Notes: a model not told the origin generated them from the letters alone. A stretch of DNA of 64,000 nt from Paludibacter sp. 47-17 (GCA_001898935.1 MKVT01000018.1:1-64000), one strand, 5' to 3'; counted from the first letter of the stretch, positions 28,244 to 39,770 are shown. Numbers and translations are program-made.

Positions 28244-28750
28244 TTAACCGTTAAACACTTTATCCAACGACACACCCCGGTTTTGTGCTACCGTGTAGGC
28301 GTCGCGTAATTCACCCAAAGCTTCGATGGTAGCTTTCACCAGGTTGTGAGGGTTCGACGAACCTTTCGATTTTGCCAGTACGTCGGTAATACCGACACTT
28401 TCGAGTACGGCACGCATCGCGCCCCCTGCTTTAACCCCGGTACCATGCGATGCCGGCTTCAGGAATACCTGTGCGCCTCCGAACTTCGCAAATTGTTCGT
28501 GCGGAATCGTACCATTCAATACCGGAACTTTAATCAGGTTCTTTTTGGCTGCTTCGGTACCTTTGGCAATAGCGGCAGTTACCTCACCGGCCTTACCCAA
28601 TCCCCATCCTACGATACCATCTTCATTACCAACTACAACGATGGCAGAAAAGCTGAATGTACGTCCCCCCTTCGTTACTTTGGTAACACGGTTAACGGCA
28701 ACTAATCTGTCCTTTAATTCCAAATCATTGGTTGTTTTAACTTTATTCAT
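28244..28750 (-). CDS. rpsE: 30S ribosomal protein S5
   Basis: The 168-residue S5 shapes the mRNA entry channel and affects fidelity. It has the double-stranded RNA-binding part ([21 protein letters not shown]) and the C-terminal GIKA-like helix-strand region ([21 protein letters not shown]). rpmD starts 12 bases downstream. Confidence 0.97.
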   Translation of the reverse strand: MNKVKTTNDLELKDRLVAVNRVTKVTKGGRTFSFSAIVVVGNEDGIVGWGLGKAGEVTAAIAKGTEAAKKNLIKVPVLNGTIPHEQFAKFGGAQVFLKPASHGTGVKAGGAMRAVLESVGITDVLAKSKGSSNPHNLVKATIEALGELRDAYTVAQNRGVSLDKVFNG

Positions 28751-28768
28751 ATCTGTTGTCTTACCTGA

Positions 28769-29110
28769 TTAAAATTTAAGTCCGGCTTCGCGGGCAGCAT
28801 CAGCCAGTTGTTTAACTCTGCCATGATACAAATAACCGTTACGATCGAATACTACTTCGGTGATCCCGGCTTCCTGTGCCGCCTTAGCAACCAGTGCACC
28901 CACTTTGGCTGCCTGTTCGATTTTGGTCATCTTATCCTTAATTCCCAATGAATTGGCCGAAGCAAGCGTTACACCTGCCACATCGTCGATACATTGAGCA
29001 TATATTTGCGTATTGCTACGAAAAACGGTCAATCGTGGTTTCTGAGCGGTTCCCGACACTTTGTGACGGATATGCGCTTTGATTCTTTGTCTTCTATCTG
29101 TATTTGCCAT
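28769..29110 (-). CDS. rplR: 50S ribosomal protein L18
   Basis: The 113-residue L18 binds 5S rRNA. The start was set at ATG 29110 ([17 protein letters not shown]), because the extra four residues from 29122 are not conserved in the family. The end [12 protein letters not shown] is typical. Confidence 0.96.
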   Translation of the reverse strand: MANTDRRQRIKAHIRHKVSGTAQKPRLTVFRSNTQIYAQCIDDVAGVTLASANSLGIKDKMTKIEQAAKVGALVAKAAQEAGITEVVFDRNGYLYHGRVKQLADAAREAGLKF

Positions 29111-29133
29111 TTTCTTATACAAGTTTACGTGAA

Positions 29134-29691
29134 TTATTTACCTTTACCTGCTGATTTACCGGCTTTACGACGGATTACTTCGCCTGCAAACTTAATACCC
29201 TTGCCTTTATACGGTTCTGGTTTACGGAACGAACGAATCTTTGCGCAAACTTGCCCGATCAATTGCTTGTCGGCACTTTCCAGAATGATAATCGGGTTTT
29301 GGTTACGTTCCGATTTAGTTTCTACTTTAATCTCGGCAGGTAAGCCCAGATACGTGATGTGTGTATACCCCAGCGACAGTTCGAGAATCTGACCTGTATT
29401 GCTGGCACGATACCCTACACCCACTAATTCCAGGGTTTTCTTATATCCTTCCGATACACCTATCACCATGTTGTTGATAAGCGAACGGTACAGACCATGC
29501 ATCGCACGATTCTGTTTTTCATCATCCGGACGGGAAACAACACATTGGTTGCCTTCCACTTCCACAGTGATATTCGGATTCACGTCCTGCGTAAGCGTTC
29601 CTTTCGGACCTTTCACAGTTACTACATTGTCCTGTACAGATACGGTTACGCCTGCAGGAATGACGATGGGTAATTTTCCTATTCTTGACAT
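29134..29691 (-). CDS. rplF: 50S ribosomal protein L6
   Basis: The 185-residue L6 consists of two related alpha/beta domains. It starts [15 protein letters not shown] and contains [20 protein letters not shown]. An AGGAGG sequence lies 8 bases before the ATG, one of the few clear Shine-Dalgarno sites in this operon. Confidence 0.97.
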   Translation of the reverse strand: MSRIGKLPIVIPAGVTVSVQDNVVTVKGPKGTLTQDVNPNITVEVEGNQCVVSRPDDEKQNRAMHGLYRSLINNMVIGVSEGYKKTLELVGVGYRASNTGQILELSLGYTHITYLGLPAEIKVETKSERNQNPIIILESADKQLIGQVCAKIRSFRKPEPYKGKGIKFAGEVIRRKAGKSAGKGK

Positions 29692-29699
29692 GCTTCTTT

Positions 29700-29705
29700 C
29701 CTCCT
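29700..29705 (-). promoter_or_regulatory. Shine-Dalgarno site of rplF
   Basis: The minus strand reads AGGAGG 8 bases upstream of the rplF ATG. Most neighbouring ribosomal genes lack such a site. Confidence 0.55.
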
Positions 29706-29708
29706 ACA

Positions 29709-30104
29709 TTAATATACGTAACACAATACTTCGCCTCCTACCTTCTCGGCTATAGCTTGTTTATTAGTCATCACACCTTTCGAAGTCGAAAGAATGGCAA
29801 TACCCAATCCGTTCAATACACGCGGCATATCTTTGAAACCTGTGTACTGGCGAAGACCGGGAGTTGAAACACGGATGAGCTTCTTAATGGAGTTCACCTT
29901 GTTTACCGGATCATACTTCAGAGCGATCTTAATCGTGCCCTGAGGACCATCCTGGATAAATTTGTAATTCAGGATATACCCTTGTTCGTGAAGAATACGG
30001 GTGATCTCCTTCTTTAAGTTGGAAGCGGGGATTTCCACCACACGGTGGTTTGCTTTAATAGCATTCCGCAACCGGGTCAAATAATCTGCTATTGGATCTG
30101 TCAT
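29709..30104 (-). CDS. rpsH: 30S ribosomal protein S8
   Basis: The 131-residue S8 binds helix 21 of 16S rRNA and in E. coli represses the spc operon. The start was set at ATG 30104 (MTDPIADYLTRLRNA), the family N-terminus; the frame open to 30185 is an untranslated extension. The C-terminus LGGEVLCYVY-like end is complete. Confidence 0.96.
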   Translation of the reverse strand: MTDPIADYLTRLRNAIKANHRVVEIPASNLKKEITRILHEQGYILNYKFIQDGPQGTIKIALKYDPVNKVNSIKKLIRVSTPGLRQYTGFKDMPRVLNGLGIAILSTSKGVMTNKQAIAEKVGGEVLCYVY

Positions 30105-30245
30105 AAAATTGATTTTTAAATTGATCCCGACTACCGGGACAATATTTATTAACTCAGAAAATTCATTTTTTAGTTTGCCGGTCAAGAGCGAAGGGATCCG
30201 GATACGAAGTTCCCGTCACCCTCCTCTTGTATACCTTTTCAGAAA

Positions 30246-30515
30246 TTACCAGCTTGCTTTCTTCACTCCGGGGATCAGACCTTTGGATGCCATTTCGCGG
30301 AACTGAATACGGGAAATACCGAACTGACGCATATATCCCTTTGGACGACCGGTGAGTTTGCAACGGTTGTGCAGGCGAATGGGCGACGAGTTACGGGGCA
30401 GCGTCTGAAGGGCATCGTAATTGCCTTCGGCGATGAATTTCTCACGTTTTGCAGCATACTTCGCGATAAGCTTAGCTCTCTTCACCTCGCGGGCTTTCAT
30501 TGATTCTTTTGCCAT
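30246..30515 (-). CDS. rpsN: 30S ribosomal protein S14, zinc-free form
   Basis: The 89-residue S14 is the longer zinc-independent type, with a single Cys in [16 protein letters not shown] instead of the two CxxC pairs. It carries the conserved [12 protein letters not shown] end. A 141-base gap to rpsH contains only the open 5' extension of rpsH and nothing recognisable. Confidence 0.97.
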   Translation of the reverse strand: MAKESMKAREVKRAKLIAKYAAKREKFIAEGNYDALQTLPRNSSPIRLHNRCKLTGRPKGYMRQFGISRIQFREMASKGLIPGVKKASW

Positions 30516-30527
30516 TGTATCTCTGTA

Positions 30528-31073
30528 TTAGTTTTTCTTAAATGGTAAACCGAACTCTTTCAGTAATGCAAAACCTTCTTCGTCGGTAGGTGCATTGGTA
30601 ACAAACGTGATATTCATTCCCAGCAACCGATTGATCGCATCAATGTTGATTTCAGGGAAGATAATCTGTTCGGTAATCCCTAATGTATAGTTGCCACGAC
30701 CATCGAGTTTGTTCTCGATTCCCTTGAAGTCGCGTACGCGGGGCAATGCAACGCGAATGAGACGTTCCAGGAATTCGTACATTTTATCACCACGGAGGGT
30801 AACCCGTACGCCGATCGGCATTTTCTTACGCAGTTTAAAGTTCGAGATGTCCTTTTTCGAAACAGTTTGAACTGCCTTCTGACCAGTAATGGCAGTCATT
30901 TCGTTGATAGCCACTTCGATAATTTTCTTATCGGCTACCGCGATGCCTAAGCCCTGGTTAAGCACTATTTTCTCAAGCTTTGGAACCTGCATGATGGATT
31001 TGTATCCAAAATCCTTCATCAAAGCAGGAACGATACGTTCCTTATAGTCCTGTTTTAAACTAGTTGTATTCAT
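30528..31073 (-). CDS. rplE: 50S ribosomal protein L5
   Basis: The 181-residue L5 holds 5S rRNA in the central protuberance. Core motifs are [22 protein letters not shown] and the FEINID-like [16 protein letters not shown]. rpsN follows after 12 bases. Confidence 0.97.
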   Translation of the reverse strand: MNTTSLKQDYKERIVPALMKDFGYKSIMQVPKLEKIVLNQGLGIAVADKKIIEVAINEMTAITGQKAVQTVSKKDISNFKLRKKMPIGVRVTLRGDKMYEFLERLIRVALPRVRDFKGIENKLDGRGNYTLGITEQIIFPEINIDAINRLLGMNITFVTNAPTDEEGFALLKEFGLPFKKN

Positions 31074-31076
31074 TTC

Positions 31077-31388
31077 TTAAATTTCCTCCCCTGTTTTTTT
31101 AGAAGTACGCACTAACTTACCTTCCGCGTTTCGAGTACGGCCAACACGAACGGGGACACCGTTGACTACCGGGTTCAGATTGGAGATATGAATGGGTGCT
31201 TCCTGTTTAACAATACCACCCTGAGGACTTTTCGCGCTAGGCTTGGTATGCTTCGATACCATATTAATACCTTCTACGATTGCACGCTTTTTTTCAACGA
31301 AGATCTCCAGAACGCGTCCGGTTTTGCCTTTGTCCTCGCCGGCGTTTACGTAAACGGTATCACCTTTTTTGATATGTAATTTACTCAT
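31077..31388 (-). CDS. rplX: 50S ribosomal protein L24
   Basis: The 103-residue L24 contains a KOW motif ([20 protein letters not shown]) and is an early assembly initiator of the 50S subunit. It is followed after 3 bases by rplE. Confidence 0.97.
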   Translation of the reverse strand: MSKLHIKKGDTVYVNAGEDKGKTGRVLEIFVEKKRAIVEGINMVSKHTKPSAKSPQGGIVKQEAPIHISNLNPVVNGVPVRVGRTRNAEGKLVRTSKKTGEEI

Positions 31389-31409
31389 TACTAATTAATT
31401 TTACGAAGA

Positions 31410-31775
31410 TTAGAGCACTTCAGGTGCAAGTGATATGATTTTCATATTTGTAGCACGCAATTCACGCGCTACCGGACCGAAAATACGGCTTCCGCGAATT
31501 TCACCGGCATTGTTCAATAAAACGCAGGCATTATCGTCGAAACGGATGTACGAACCATCGGCGCGACGTACTTCTTTTTTAGTACGAACTACCACCGCTT
31601 TTGAAACGATTCCTTTTTTAACATCCGATGAAGGTACTACGCTTTTCACTGCCACAACGATAATATCGCCCAATGAAGCATAGCGTTTTCCGGTTCCTCC
31701 TAATACACGGATGCAGAGCGCTTCCTTGGCGCCCGAGTTATCCGCTACTGTGAGTCTACTTTCTTGTTGTATCAT
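31410..31775 (-). CDS. rplN: 50S ribosomal protein L14
   Basis: The 121-residue L14 binds 23S rRNA at the subunit interface. It begins [18 protein letters not shown] and ends AREL-like then [10 protein letters not shown]. Its length is that of the family. rpsQ ends 2 bases upstream. Confidence 0.97.
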   Translation of the reverse strand: MIQQESRLTVADNSGAKEALCIRVLGGTGKRYASLGDIIVVAVKSVVPSSDVKKGIVSKAVVVRTKKEVRRADGSYIRFDDNACVLLNNAGEIRGSRIFGPVARELRATNMKIISLAPEVL

Positions 31776-31777
31776 AA

Positions 31778-32032
31778 TTACTTAACTCTTTCGATAATTT
31801 CAACTAATCTCCATCTTTTTAATTTGCTCAGCGGGCGAGTTTCCATAATACGAACGGTATCGCCGATATTGCAATCGTTCTTCTCGTCATGAGCATGGTA
31901 TTTTTTTGTCTTATTTACGAATTTACCGTAAATAGGGTGTTTTTCTTTCCACTTTACAGCTACGGTAATGGTTTTATCCATTTTGTTGCTGAAAACGACA
32001 CCCGTTCTTTCTTTTCTTAAATTTCTTTCCAT
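31778..32032 (-). CDS. rpsQ: 30S ribosomal protein S17
   Basis: The 84-residue OB-fold protein S17 binds 16S rRNA early in assembly. It shows [16 protein letters not shown] and the conserved [18 protein letters not shown]. Confidence 0.97.
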   Translation of the reverse strand: MERNLRKERTGVVFSNKMDKTITVAVKWKEKHPIYGKFVNKTKKYHAHDEKNDCNIGDTVRIMETRPLSKLKRWRLVEIIERVK

Positions 32033-32046
32033 CAGTGTTGAATTTT

Positions 32047-32241
32047 TTAGTTGTTTTGTTCACGCTGACGTAATTCGGTCGCAAGACGGGCAATAGTACG
32101 ACGTACTTCTTTAATTTGCAACGGATTGTCCAGCGGAGAAATGGCATGATTCAGTTTCAACCGTACCAGTTGCTCTTTCTGAGCATCCATACGTTCCAGA
32201 ATCTCCTGGTTATTAAGTTCTTTAATTTCTCTTGTTTTCAT
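32047..32241 (-). CDS. rpmC: 50S ribosomal protein L29
   Basis: The 64-residue helical hairpin protein L29 sits near the exit tunnel. It has [15 protein letters not shown] and [17 protein letters not shown]. It lies between rplP (5-base gap) and rpsQ. Confidence 0.96.
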   Translation of the reverse strand: MKTREIKELNNQEILERMDAQKEQLVRLKLNHAISPLDNPLQIKEVRRTIARLATELRQREQNN

Positions 32242-32246
32242 TTTCC

Positions 32247-32681
32247 TTACGCATTTTGTTGAGTGATGTCATAATCGCGCCGTACGACGAAGCGGGTTGT
32301 AACAGGCAGTTTCTGAGCAGCCAGACGAAGAGCTTCTTTGGCTACATCGAACGGTACTCCTTCCACTTCGATAATCATCCGTCCTGGTGTAACAGGAGCT
32401 ACGAATCCTTCGGGAGCACCCTTTCCTTTACCCATACGCACTTCGGCAGGCTTCTTGGTAATCGGTTTATCGGGGAACACACGGATCCAGATCTGACCCT
32501 GACGTTGCATATAACGGGTTACAGCGATACGGGCAGCTTCAATCTGACGACCGGTGAGCCATTTCGATTGAAGCGACTTGATACCGAAAGATCCGAACGC
32601 CAGTTGATTACCTCTGCCGGCATTCCCTTTCATGCGCCCTTTCTGCTGTCTCCTGAACTTTGTTTTCTTAGGTTGTAACAT
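32247..32681 (-). CDS. rplP: 50S ribosomal protein L16
   Basis: The 144-residue L16 lies near the peptidyl-transferase centre and helps position A-site tRNA. It begins [19 protein letters not shown] and contains [20 protein letters not shown] with GKGAPEG, the conserved loop. It follows rpsC by 32 bases. Confidence 0.97.
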   Translation of the reverse strand: MLQPKKTKFRRQQKGRMKGNAGRGNQLAFGSFGIKSLQSKWLTGRQIEAARIAVTRYMQRQGQIWIRVFPDKPITKKPAEVRMGKGKGAPEGFVAPVTPGRMIIEVEGVPFDVAKEALRLAAQKLPVTTRFVVRRDYDITQQNA

Positions 32682-32713
32682 AATTTCCTTACTTCAAATT
32701 CATTAATAACAGT

Positions 32714-33460
32714 TTACTTTTTTCTCTTTCTGAATCCTTTACCGCCACGATCGCCACGGTCGTTGTTGAAACGTTCGTTTCCACCGCCACGGCTGTTTTC
32801 TTTCGCTGCACTGAATGAGGGGGCGAGATCTTTCTTTCCGTAAATTTCGCCACGACAGATCCATACTTTCACCCCGATGATACCTACCTTGGTAAGGGCC
32901 TCGGCATGAGCATAGTCGATATCGGCACGGAAAGTATGAAGCGGAGTTCTTCCTTCTTTATACATCTCCGAACGAGCCATTTCTGCTCCGTTCAAGCGGC
33001 CAGCTACCAGGATTTTAATTCCTTCGGCACCCATTCTCATGGTCGAAGCAATCGCCATCTTAACGGCCCGACGGTAAGCAATCTTACCTTCGATCTGACG
33101 GGCTACGTTGTTGGCAACGATAACCGCATCCAGTTCCGGACGTTTGATTTCAAAAATATTGATCTGAATTTCCTTATCGGTAATTTTCTTCAGCTCTTCT
33201 TTCAACTTATCAACTTCCTGACCGCCTTTACCAATAATGATACCCGGACGGGCAGTACATACAGTGATAGTTACCAGTTTCAACGTACGCTCGATAACAA
33301 TACGCGATACACTGGCCTTGGCAAGACGCGCGTTCAGGTATTTTCTGATCTTGCTGTCTTCTAAGATGGTGTCGCCGTAATTGTTGCCACCATACCAGTT
33401 TGAGTCCCAACCACGGATAATTCCGAGGCGGTTGCTAATTGGATTAGTCTTTTGTCCCAT
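32714..33460 (-). CDS. rpsC: 30S ribosomal protein S3
   Basis: The 248-residue S3 contributes to the mRNA entry helicase. It has the KH domain with [17 protein letters not shown] and the C-terminal domain. A Gly/Arg/Lys-rich tail (about 220-248) extends beyond the E. coli length (233). rplV overlaps nothing and ends 6 bases upstream. Confidence 0.97.
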   Translation of the reverse strand: MGQKTNPISNRLGIIRGWDSNWYGGNNYGDTILEDSKIRKYLNARLAKASVSRIVIERTLKLVTITVCTARPGIIIGKGGQEVDKLKEELKKITDKEIQINIFEIKRPELDAVIVANNVARQIEGKIAYRRAVKMAIASTMRMGAEGIKILVAGRLNGAEMARSEMYKEGRTPLHTFRADIDYAHAEALTKVGIIGVKVWICRGEIYGKKDLAPSFSAAKENSRGGGNERFNNDRGDRGGKGFRKRKK

Positions 33461-33466
33461 CGCGTA

Positions 33467-33877
33467 TTAATTTTCGTTTTCGTTAGTATTTTTGGTATCT
33501 ACAAAAATTGTTACATGGTTCGAACGTTTACGAATCCGGTAACCGCGTCCCTGAGGAGCGGTACGCAGACGTTTCAGCATGGTGGCTGAGTCAACGTAAA
33601 TTTTGCTTACATATAACGTAGCGCTATCGGCTTTCTGCTCTGTTTTCTGTTCCCAGTTGGCAATAGCCGATTTGAGCAACTTCTCTAATCTGCCCGAAGC
33701 TTCCTTCGAGGAGAACTTCAGCACACCAAGCGCTTTGTTCACTTCCATGCCGCGAATCAGGTCTGCCATCAGACGCATTTTACGGGGCGATGTAGGAACA
33801 TCGTTCAGCTTGGCAAAGTACAGCGATTTATTCGCTTCTTTTCGTTTATCGGCTGATATTTTTTTTCTTGCACCCAT
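33467..33877 (-). CDS. rplV: 50S ribosomal protein L22
   Basis: The 136-residue L22 has a long beta-hairpin ([19 protein letters not shown]) lining the exit tunnel. The N-terminus has about 20 residues more than the E. coli protein before [17 protein letters not shown]. No tunnel-widening deletion is seen in the hairpin. Confidence 0.97.
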   Translation of the reverse strand: MGARKKISADKRKEANKSLYFAKLNDVPTSPRKMRLMADLIRGMEVNKALGVLKFSSKEASGRLEKLLKSAIANWEQKTEQKADSATLYVSKIYVDSATMLKRLRTAPQGRGYRIRKRSNHVTIFVDTKNTNENEN

Positions 33878-33898
33878 TTTTACAAATATTTTTTCGGA

Positions 33899-34165
33899 TT
33901 ATTTCTTCTTACCACCGTGTCCACGGAAGTTACGTGTCGGTGAAAATTCGCCCAGTTTATGACCTACCATGTTTTCGGTAACATAAACAGGAATGAATTT
34001 ATTTCCATTGTGAACTGCAATTGTATGACCTACAAAATCAGGTGAAATCATCGTAGCTCTCGACCATGTTTTAACAACGGTTTTCTTTCCGCTTTCATTC
34101 ATAGCCAGTACTTTCTTTTCGAGCTTCAGATTAATATAGGGTCCTTTTTTTAATGAACGGCTCAT
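33899..34165 (-). CDS. rpsS: 30S ribosomal protein S19
   Basis: The 88-residue S19 is in the 30S head. It begins [19 protein letters not shown] and carries [23 protein letters not shown]. Length and position are standard. Confidence 0.97.
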   Translation of the reverse strand: MSRSLKKGPYINLKLEKKVLAMNESGKKTVVKTWSRATMISPDFVGHTIAVHNGNKFIPVYVTENMVGHKLGEFSPTRNFRGHGGKKK

Positions 34166-34187
34166 ATTATTTACTTTCTTTTAGCTG

Positions 34188-35012
34188 TTATTTTTTCTTT
34201 CTTTCAATAATATACTGGCTCGAATGTTTTTTCGGAGCGCGAGTCTTATAACCCTTAGCTAACAAGCCTTTGCGTGAACGGGGATGACCTCCGGAAGCGC
34301 GGCCTTCGCCACCACCCATGGGGTGATCAACCGGGTTCATAGCCACACCGCGAACGCGCGGACGGCGACCCAACCAGCGGGAACGTCCGGCTTTACCTGA
34401 AATTTCAAGTGCATGGTCGGAATTACCTACAGAACCTACGGTGGCTTTGCAGGTAGCCAATACTTTACGCAATTCTCCCGATGGAAGCTTAATAATCGCG
34501 TACTTGTCTTCACGTGAGTTCAGCTGGGCAAATGTACCTGCCGAACGTACCATAGCAGCTCCCTGGCCAGGGCGCAGCTCAATGTTGTGAATAATCGTAC
34601 CCAGCGGTATGTTTTGCAATGGAATTGCATTACCAACTTCTGGTGCTGCAGTTTCTCCCGAAACTACGGTCTGACCTACTTGCAATCCGTTCGGTGCAAG
34701 AATGTATCGTTTTTCTCCGTCGGCATAAAACAACAAGGCAATACGGGCCGAACGGTTCGGATCGTACTCGATGCTTTTTACTGTCGCGGGAACACCGTCT
34801 TTGTTACGCTTAAAGTCAATTACTCTGTATCTTCTCTTGTGTCCGCCACCAATCTGACGCATGGTCATTTTACCGTCATGGTTACGACCTCCGGATTTTC
34901 CTCCGCCTTTCACAAGAGATTTCTCTGGTGCATCCGTAGTAATTGTTTCGAATGTACCAATAATCTTGTGTCGTTGCCCCGGTGTAGTGGGCCTTAATTT
35001 ACGTACAGCCAT
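34188..35012 (-). CDS. rplB: 50S ribosomal protein L2
   Basis: The 274-residue L2 is needed for subunit joining and peptidyl transfer. The conserved histidine region is [17 protein letters not shown]. It starts [16 protein letters not shown]. It follows rplW by 8 bases. Confidence 0.98.
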   Translation of the reverse strand: MAVRKLRPTTPGQRHKIIGTFETITTDAPEKSLVKGGGKSGGRNHDGKMTMRQIGGGHKRRYRVIDFKRNKDGVPATVKSIEYDPNRSARIALLFYADGEKRYILAPNGLQVGQTVVSGETAAPEVGNAIPLQNIPLGTIIHNIELRPGQGAAMVRSAGTFAQLNSREDKYAIIKLPSGELRKVLATCKATVGSVGNSDHALEISGKAGRSRWLGRRPRVRGVAMNPVDHPMGGGEGRASGGHPRSRKGLLAKGYKTRAPKKHSSQYIIERKKK

Positions 35013-35020
35013 TTTATTTA

Positions 35021-35311
35021 TTATATATTGCTATAAAAATCAATTACTTCTCCTTCTTTCAATGTTACAATGGCTTTCTTGTAGGCCGAAGTCTGTCCGT
35101 TGATTACTCCACTTTTGGTGAAACGGCTTTTCTTTTTCGGTGCTACAATCATTGTATTTACTTCCAGCACGGTAACATTATAAAGGGCTTCTACTGCTTG
35201 TTTGATCTCAATCTTGTTGGCACCTTTGTCGACTCTGAAACCATAGCGGTTCAGCTTCTCGCCCAACTGAGTCATCTTTTCAGTTACGATCGGTTTAATG
35301 ATAATTGCCAT
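35021..35311 (-). CDS. rplW: 50S ribosomal protein L23
   Basis: The 96-residue L23 sits at the tunnel exit and docks trigger factor and SRP. It shows [11 protein letters not shown] at the start and [25 protein letters not shown] sequence overlaps the rplD stop codon 9 bases upstream of its ATG. Confidence 0.97.
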   Translation of the reverse strand: MAIIIKPIVTEKMTQLGEKLNRYGFRVDKGANKIEIKQAVEALYNVTVLEVNTMIVAPKKKSRFTKSGVINGQTSAYKKAIVTLKEGEVIDFYSNI

Positions 35312-35324
35312 TCTTTATGTCTCC

Positions 35325-35954
35325 TTATGCTTTAAAAATTTGTTCAATTGCGGATACAGCTTCTTCTGTAATAACAAGAGTTTTTGCATTAAGCACTTTG
35401 TAAGTGTTTAATTCAGAAACCGTTACGACATCTACCTTCGGTAAATTTCGAGCCGACAAATATACGTTTTTATTTCCGGATGCTAAAATTATTAATGGTT
35501 TTTTATCTGCAACCTTCAAATTTTGTGTCAAAGCTATCATTTCCTTGGTTTTAGGAGCTGCAAAGTCGAGCTTGTCAACCACTGTGATCAGGCTTTCTTT
35601 AGCCTTATAACTGAGTGCCGATTTACGAGCCAGCTGTTTCAGTTTCTTGTTCAGCTTGAAGCTGTAATCGCGGGGAACCGGACCGAATATACGTCCGCCA
35701 CCTACCCGAACCGGTGATTTAATATCGCCCGGACGTGCTCCGCCACCGCCTTTCTGACGACCCAGCTTGCGGGTCGAACCGGCGATTTCACTACGACCTT
35801 TGGTCTTGTGTGTTCCCTGACGCTGATTGGCCAAATACTGCTTTACATCTAAATAAATAGCATGGTCGTTTGGCTCAATACCGAAGACTGCATCGTTCAA
35901 CGAAATTTTTCTTCCGGTGTCTTCTCCTTTAATATTTACTACACTTACTTCCAT
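35325..35954 (-). CDS. rplD: 50S ribosomal protein L4
   Basis: The 209-residue L4 has an extended loop ([20 protein letters not shown]) reaching the exit tunnel and in E. coli represses the S10 operon. It lies 2 bases after rplC and 13 before rplW. Confidence 0.97.
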   Translation of the reverse strand: MEVSVVNIKGEDTGRKISLNDAVFGIEPNDHAIYLDVKQYLANQRQGTHKTKGRSEIAGSTRKLGRQKGGGGARPGDIKSPVRVGGGRIFGPVPRDYSFKLNKKLKQLARKSALSYKAKESLITVVDKLDFAAPKTKEMIALTQNLKVADKKPLIILASGNKNVYLSARNLPKVDVVTVSELNTYKVLNAKTLVITEEAVSAIEQIFKA

Positions 35955-35956
35955 GA

Positions 35957-36574
35957 TTACTTATTGATGATAACGATTGAACCTTTAGCACCCGGTACCG
36001 ATCCCTTGATAAGAAGCAGATTGTGTTCGGGAATTACTTTTAATACTTGCAGGTTTTGAACAGTCACCTGATCGCCTCCGGTACGTCCGGCCATACGCAT
36101 GCCTTTAAATACCCGCGACGGATACGAAGATGCTCCAACCGAACCCGGTGCACGCAAACGGTTATGCTGACCGTGAGTCGACTGACCTACCCCACCAAAT
36201 CCATGACGTTTTACAACGCCCTGGTGGCCTTTACCTTTTGAAGTTCCGACTACATCCACAAAGGTGTCGGCTTCAAACATTTCTACGGTGATGGAATCAC
36301 CCAATTTGAATTCTTGTTCGAATCCCTTGAACTCAACCAAGTGTCGTTGCGGCGCTACTCCGGCTGCTTTGAAATGTCCGGCTTCGGGCTTCGTGGTATG
36401 TTTTTCCTTTTTTTCCTGGAAACCTACCTGAACAGCTTCGTAGCCATCATTTTCTACAGTCTTGATCTGAGTAACCACACAAGGACCAGCTTCGATAACA
36501 GTGCACGGTACGTTTTTACCGTCGGCACTGAAAACGGATGTCATTCCGATTTTTTTTCCTAATAATCCTGGCAT
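35957..36574 (-). CDS. rplC: 50S ribosomal protein L3
   Basis: The 205-residue L3 is an assembly initiator whose loop approaches the peptidyl-transferase centre. It begins [16 protein letters not shown] and has [16 protein letters not shown] and the glutamine-bearing [18 protein letters not shown] region. It follows rpsJ by 18 bases. Confidence 0.98.
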   Translation of the reverse strand: MPGLLGKKIGMTSVFSADGKNVPCTVIEAGPCVVTQIKTVENDGYEAVQVGFQEKKEKHTTKPEAGHFKAAGVAPQRHLVEFKGFEQEFKLGDSITVEMFEADTFVDVVGTSKGKGHQGVVKRHGFGGVGQSTHGQHNRLRAPGSVGASSYPSRVFKGMRMAGRTGGDQVTVQNLQVLKVIPEHNLLLIKGSVPGAKGSIVIINK

Positions 36575-36592
36575 TTCAATTAATTTTTATGA

Positions 36593-36898
36593 TCACACTT
36601 TAATTTCTACTTCTACACCACTGGGCAATTCCAGTTTCATCAATGCATCTACCGTCTTGGCCGACGAATTGTGAATGTCGATCAGTCGCTTGTACGACGA
36701 AAGCTCGAACTGCTCACGCGATTTCTTGTTGACGAAAGTCGAACGGTTGACGGTAAAGATCCGCTTGTGTGTTGGAAGAGGAATCGGTCCGCTTACATGT
36801 GCTCCTGTCGACTTAACAGTTTTTACGATCTTCTCTGCCGATTTGTCGAGCAGACTGTGATCGTACGATTTCAATTTAATTCTGATTTTTTGACTCAT
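36593..36898 (-). CDS. rpsJ: 30S ribosomal protein S10 (NusE)
   Basis: The 101-residue S10 is both a 30S head protein and the NusE antitermination factor that binds NusB and NusG. It has [14 protein letters not shown] and [17 protein letters not shown]. It follows fusA after an 80-base gap with a large hairpin. Confidence 0.97.
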   Translation of the reverse strand: MSQKIRIKLKSYDHSLLDKSAEKIVKTVKSTGAHVSGPIPLPTHKRIFTVNRSTFVNKKSREQFELSSYKRLIDIHNSSAKTVDALMKLELPSGVEVEIKV

Positions 36899-36934
36899 GT
36901 CTGTTGTTAAATGAATAATTTATATACATTCAGC

Positions 36935-36980
36935 ACCCCGGTTAAGAGTCATTCGCTAACCGGGGTAACTGTTTTTTTTT
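36935..36980 (+). terminator. terminator-shaped hairpin between fusA and rpsJ
   Basis: ACCCCGGTTA at 36935-36944 pairs exactly with 36957-36966 across a 12-base loop. On the plus strand nine T residues follow at 36972-36980, so the intrinsic-terminator polarity is antisense to fusA and rpsJ. On the minus strand the same stem lies in the fusA-rpsJ spacer without a T-run and may act as a processing or pause site. Confidence 0.6.
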
Positions 36981-39096
36981 ATAATAATTCGACGCGTCCC
37001 TTGGCTTCGGTTACTACGGCTTTGGCAATAGAGTTCGAAACTTCGGCATAGTGCGAGAATTCCATCGACGATGTAGCACGACCCGAACTGATAGTACGGA
37101 GCGCGGTTACATAACCGAAGGTTTCGGCCAGCGGAACTTTTGCTTTCACGATGCGGGCACCGGTACGGCTCGATTCCATTCCTTCCACCTGTCCGCGACG
37201 TTTGTTGAGGTCACCGATCACATCTCCCATGTTTTCTTCCGGTGTTACCACTTCCATCTTCATGATAGGCTCGAGCAATACTGGTTTTGCTTTTGCACAG
37301 GCGTTCTTAAAGGCAATCTGGGCACAGATTTCAAACGAAAGCTGGTCGGAGTCGACTGCGTGGAACGATCCGTCGAGCACGGTCACTTTCAACTTGTCCA
37401 TCGGGAAACCGGCTAATACCCCGTTTTTGAGAGCCGACTGGAAACCTTTCTGGATCGACGGAATAAATTCCTTCGGAATGTTACCGCCCTTCACTACATC
37501 GATGAACTGCAAGCTTCCGTCGAAATCGGCATCGGCGGGTTCGACGCGAACAATAATATCGGCAAACTTACCACGACCTCCCGACTGTTTTTTGTACACT
37601 TCGCGAAGTTCAACAGCCTGGGTAATCGCTTCTTTGTACGATACCTGCGGACGACCCTGGTTACATTCCACCTTAAATTCGCGACGCAAACGGTCGATAA
37701 TAATTTCGAGGTGAAGTTCTCCCATACCCGAAATAATGGTCTGACCCGATTGTTCCTGAGTATGTACGGTAAAGGTAGGATCCTCTTCGGCCAGTTTCGA
37801 CAGTCCCATACCCAGTTTGTCGAGGTCTTTCTGCGTTTTAGGCTCTACCGAGATTCCAATTACCGGTGCGGGGAAATCCATCGATTCCAGTGTGATAGGA
37901 TGGCCTTCGCTGCACAAGGTATCGCCGGTGCGGATGTCCTTGAAACCAACCCCGGCTCCAATATCACCCGCATTAATCACCTCAACAGGGTTCTGTTTGT
38001 TGGAGTGCATCTGGAAGATACGCGAAATACGTTCTTTCTTGTCCGAGCGCGAGTTGTAAACGTACGAACCGGCTTCAAGTTTACCGGAGTATACGCGGAA
38101 GAAACACAGACGACCTACATAAGGGTCGGTGGCAATCTTAAATGCAAGGGCTGTCAACGGCTCGTTTGCATCGGGATGGCGAACAATCTGTTTTTCAGGA
38201 TCGCGGGGATCGGTACCGATAATTTCAGGAGTATCCAGCGGACTCGGCAAGTAAGCACAAACAGCATCGAGCATGGTTTGTACACCTTTGTTTTTGAACG
38301 ACGAACCGCAAATCATCGGGTTGATATCCATTGAAATGGTAGCTTTACGAATGGCGCGCTTGATTTCTTCTTCGGTGATCGTCGAAGGATCGTCGAAGTA
38401 TTTCTCCATCAATACGTCGTCGTGCTCTGCAATAATTTCGAGCATCTTGTCTCTCCATTCCTGAGCTTCGCCGAGCAGATCGGCAGGAATTTCTTCCACA
38501 TCGTACTGAGCACCCATGGTTTCGTCGTGCCACAGGTAAGCTTTCATTTTCACCAGATCAACAATTCCTTTAAATTTCTCTTCAGCTCCGATAGGAATCT
38601 GAATAGGACAAGGAGTAGCACCCAGTACTTCTTTCACCTGGCGTACCACTTCAAAGAAGTCGGCACCCGAACGGTCCATTTTGTTCACGTAACCAATACG
38701 TGGAACATTGTATTTGTCGGCCTGACGCCATACGGTTTCCGATTGCGGTTCCACACCGCCAACGGCACAGAAAGCAGCAACGGCACCGTCGAGGATACGC
38801 AACGAACGCTCTACCTCAACGGTAAAGTCAACGTGCCCCGGAGTGTCGATCAGGTTAATTTTGTATTTATCACCCTGATAATTCCAGGATGTTGTAGTTG
38901 CAGCGGATGTAATCGTGATACCACGCTCCTGTTCCTGTTCCATCCAGTCCATGGTGGCAGCACCATCATGCACCTCACCAATCTTGTGAGTCAAACCGGT
39001 GTAGAAAAGAATACGCTCCGAAGTAGTTGTCTTACCGGCGTCGATGTGGGCCATGATACCGATATTTCTGTTGTAACTTAAGTCTCCTTTAGCCAT
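36979..39096 (-). CDS. fusA: translation elongation factor G
   Basis: The 705-residue GTPase drives translocation and ribosome recycling. G1 is [16 protein letters not shown]3 is DTPGHVDFT and G4 is NKMD. Domains II-V follow at full length. It sits between rpsG (44-base gap) and rpsJ, joining the str and S10 gene sets. Confidence 0.98.
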   Translation of the reverse strand: MAKGDLSYNRNIGIMAHIDAGKTTTSERILFYTGLTHKIGEVHDGAATMDWMEQEQERGITITSAATTTSWNYQGDKYKINLIDTPGHVDFTVEVERSLRILDGAVAAFCAVGGVEPQSETVWRQADKYNVPRIGYVNKMDRSGADFFEVVRQVKEVLGATPCPIQIPIGAEEKFKGIVDLVKMKAYLWHDETMGAQYDVEEIPADLLGEAQEWRDKMLEIIAEHDDVLMEKYFDDPSTITEEEIKRAIRKATISMDINPMICGSSFKNKGVQTMLDAVCAYLPSPLDTPEIIGTDPRDPEKQIVRHPDANEPLTALAFKIATDPYVGRLCFFRVYSGKLEAGSYVYNSRSDKKERISRIFQMHSNKQNPVEVINAGDIGAGVGFKDIRTGDTLCSEGHPITLESMDFPAPVIGISVEPKTQKDLDKLGMGLSKLAEEDPTFTVHTQEQSGQTIISGMGELHLEIIIDRLRREFKVECNQGRPQVSYKEAITQAVELREVYKKQSGGRGKFADIIVRVEPADADFDGSLQFIDVVKGGNIPKEFIPSIQKGFQSALKNGVLAGFPMDKLKVTVLDGSFHAVDSDQLSFEICAQIAFKNACAKAKPVLLEPIMKMEVVTPEENMGDVIGDLNKRRGQVEGMESSRTGARIVKAKVPLAETFGYVTALRTISSGRATSSMEFSHYAEVSNSIAKAVVTEAKGRVELL

Positions 39097-39140
39097 CTAA
39101 TTTTATCTTTCTTTTTTATATCTTAAATTATGCTGCAATT

Positions 39141-39617
39141 TTAGAATCTGAAGTGTGCAAAAGCGCGGTTAGCTTCGGCCATACGGTGCATATCTTCTTT
39201 ACGTTTGAATGCGCCACCCTGGTTATTAAAGGCATCGACAATCTCGGCAGCCAGTTTATCGGCCATCGAACGTCCGCCACGCTTACGGGCGTACAATATA
39301 AGATTCTTCATTGAAACTGATTCCTTCCGGTCGGGACGGATTTCGGTGGGAACCTGGAACGTTGCACCTCCTACACGGCGGGATTTAACCTCCACAAGGG
39401 GAGTAATATTTTCGAGGGCTTTCTTCCAGATATCGAGAGGGGCTTTTTCTTCATTCGGCAGCTTGTTTTTTACTACCTCCAGCGAAGAATAGAAAATGTC
39501 GAAGGCAGTGGATTTCTTGCCGTCATACATCAGGTGGTTAACAAATTTGGTAACCATCGACTCATTGAAAACGGGATCCGGTAAAATGATCCGTTTTTTT
39601 GGTTTCGATTTTCTCAT
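39141..39617 (-). CDS. rpsG: 30S ribosomal protein S7
   Basis: The 158-residue S7 organises the 30S head and in E. coli is the str operon repressor. ATG 39617 ([17 protein letters not shown]) matches the family start; the frame extending to 39692 is not conserved. It contains [17 protein letters not shown], the RNA-binding hairpin. Confidence 0.96.
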   Translation of the reverse strand: MRKSKPKKRIILPDPVFNESMVTKFVNHLMYDGKKSTAFDIFYSSLEVVKNKLPNEEKAPLDIWKKALENITPLVEVKSRRVGGATFQVPTEIRPDRKESVSMKNLILYARKRGGRSMADKLAAEIVDAFNNQGGAFKRKEDMHRMAEANRAFAHFRF

Positions 39618-39770
39618 TTTAAATACAATCTTTTGTTTTTTGGTTGCTCTTTTTAGTCTTACTTCAACCGCTCCTCCGAGCCGTTTACTCAACCTTCATC
39701 TGCTACCTCTAAAACAAGTTTTTTAACTTTGTTTTTTAATTCTCTTTAGAAAAAGAAGGTGGGTCAGAAA

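Noticed and set aside
39618-39692. N-terminal extension of S7
   Set aside because: The family start MRKSKPKKR at 39617 is clear; the extension is not conserved in S7.
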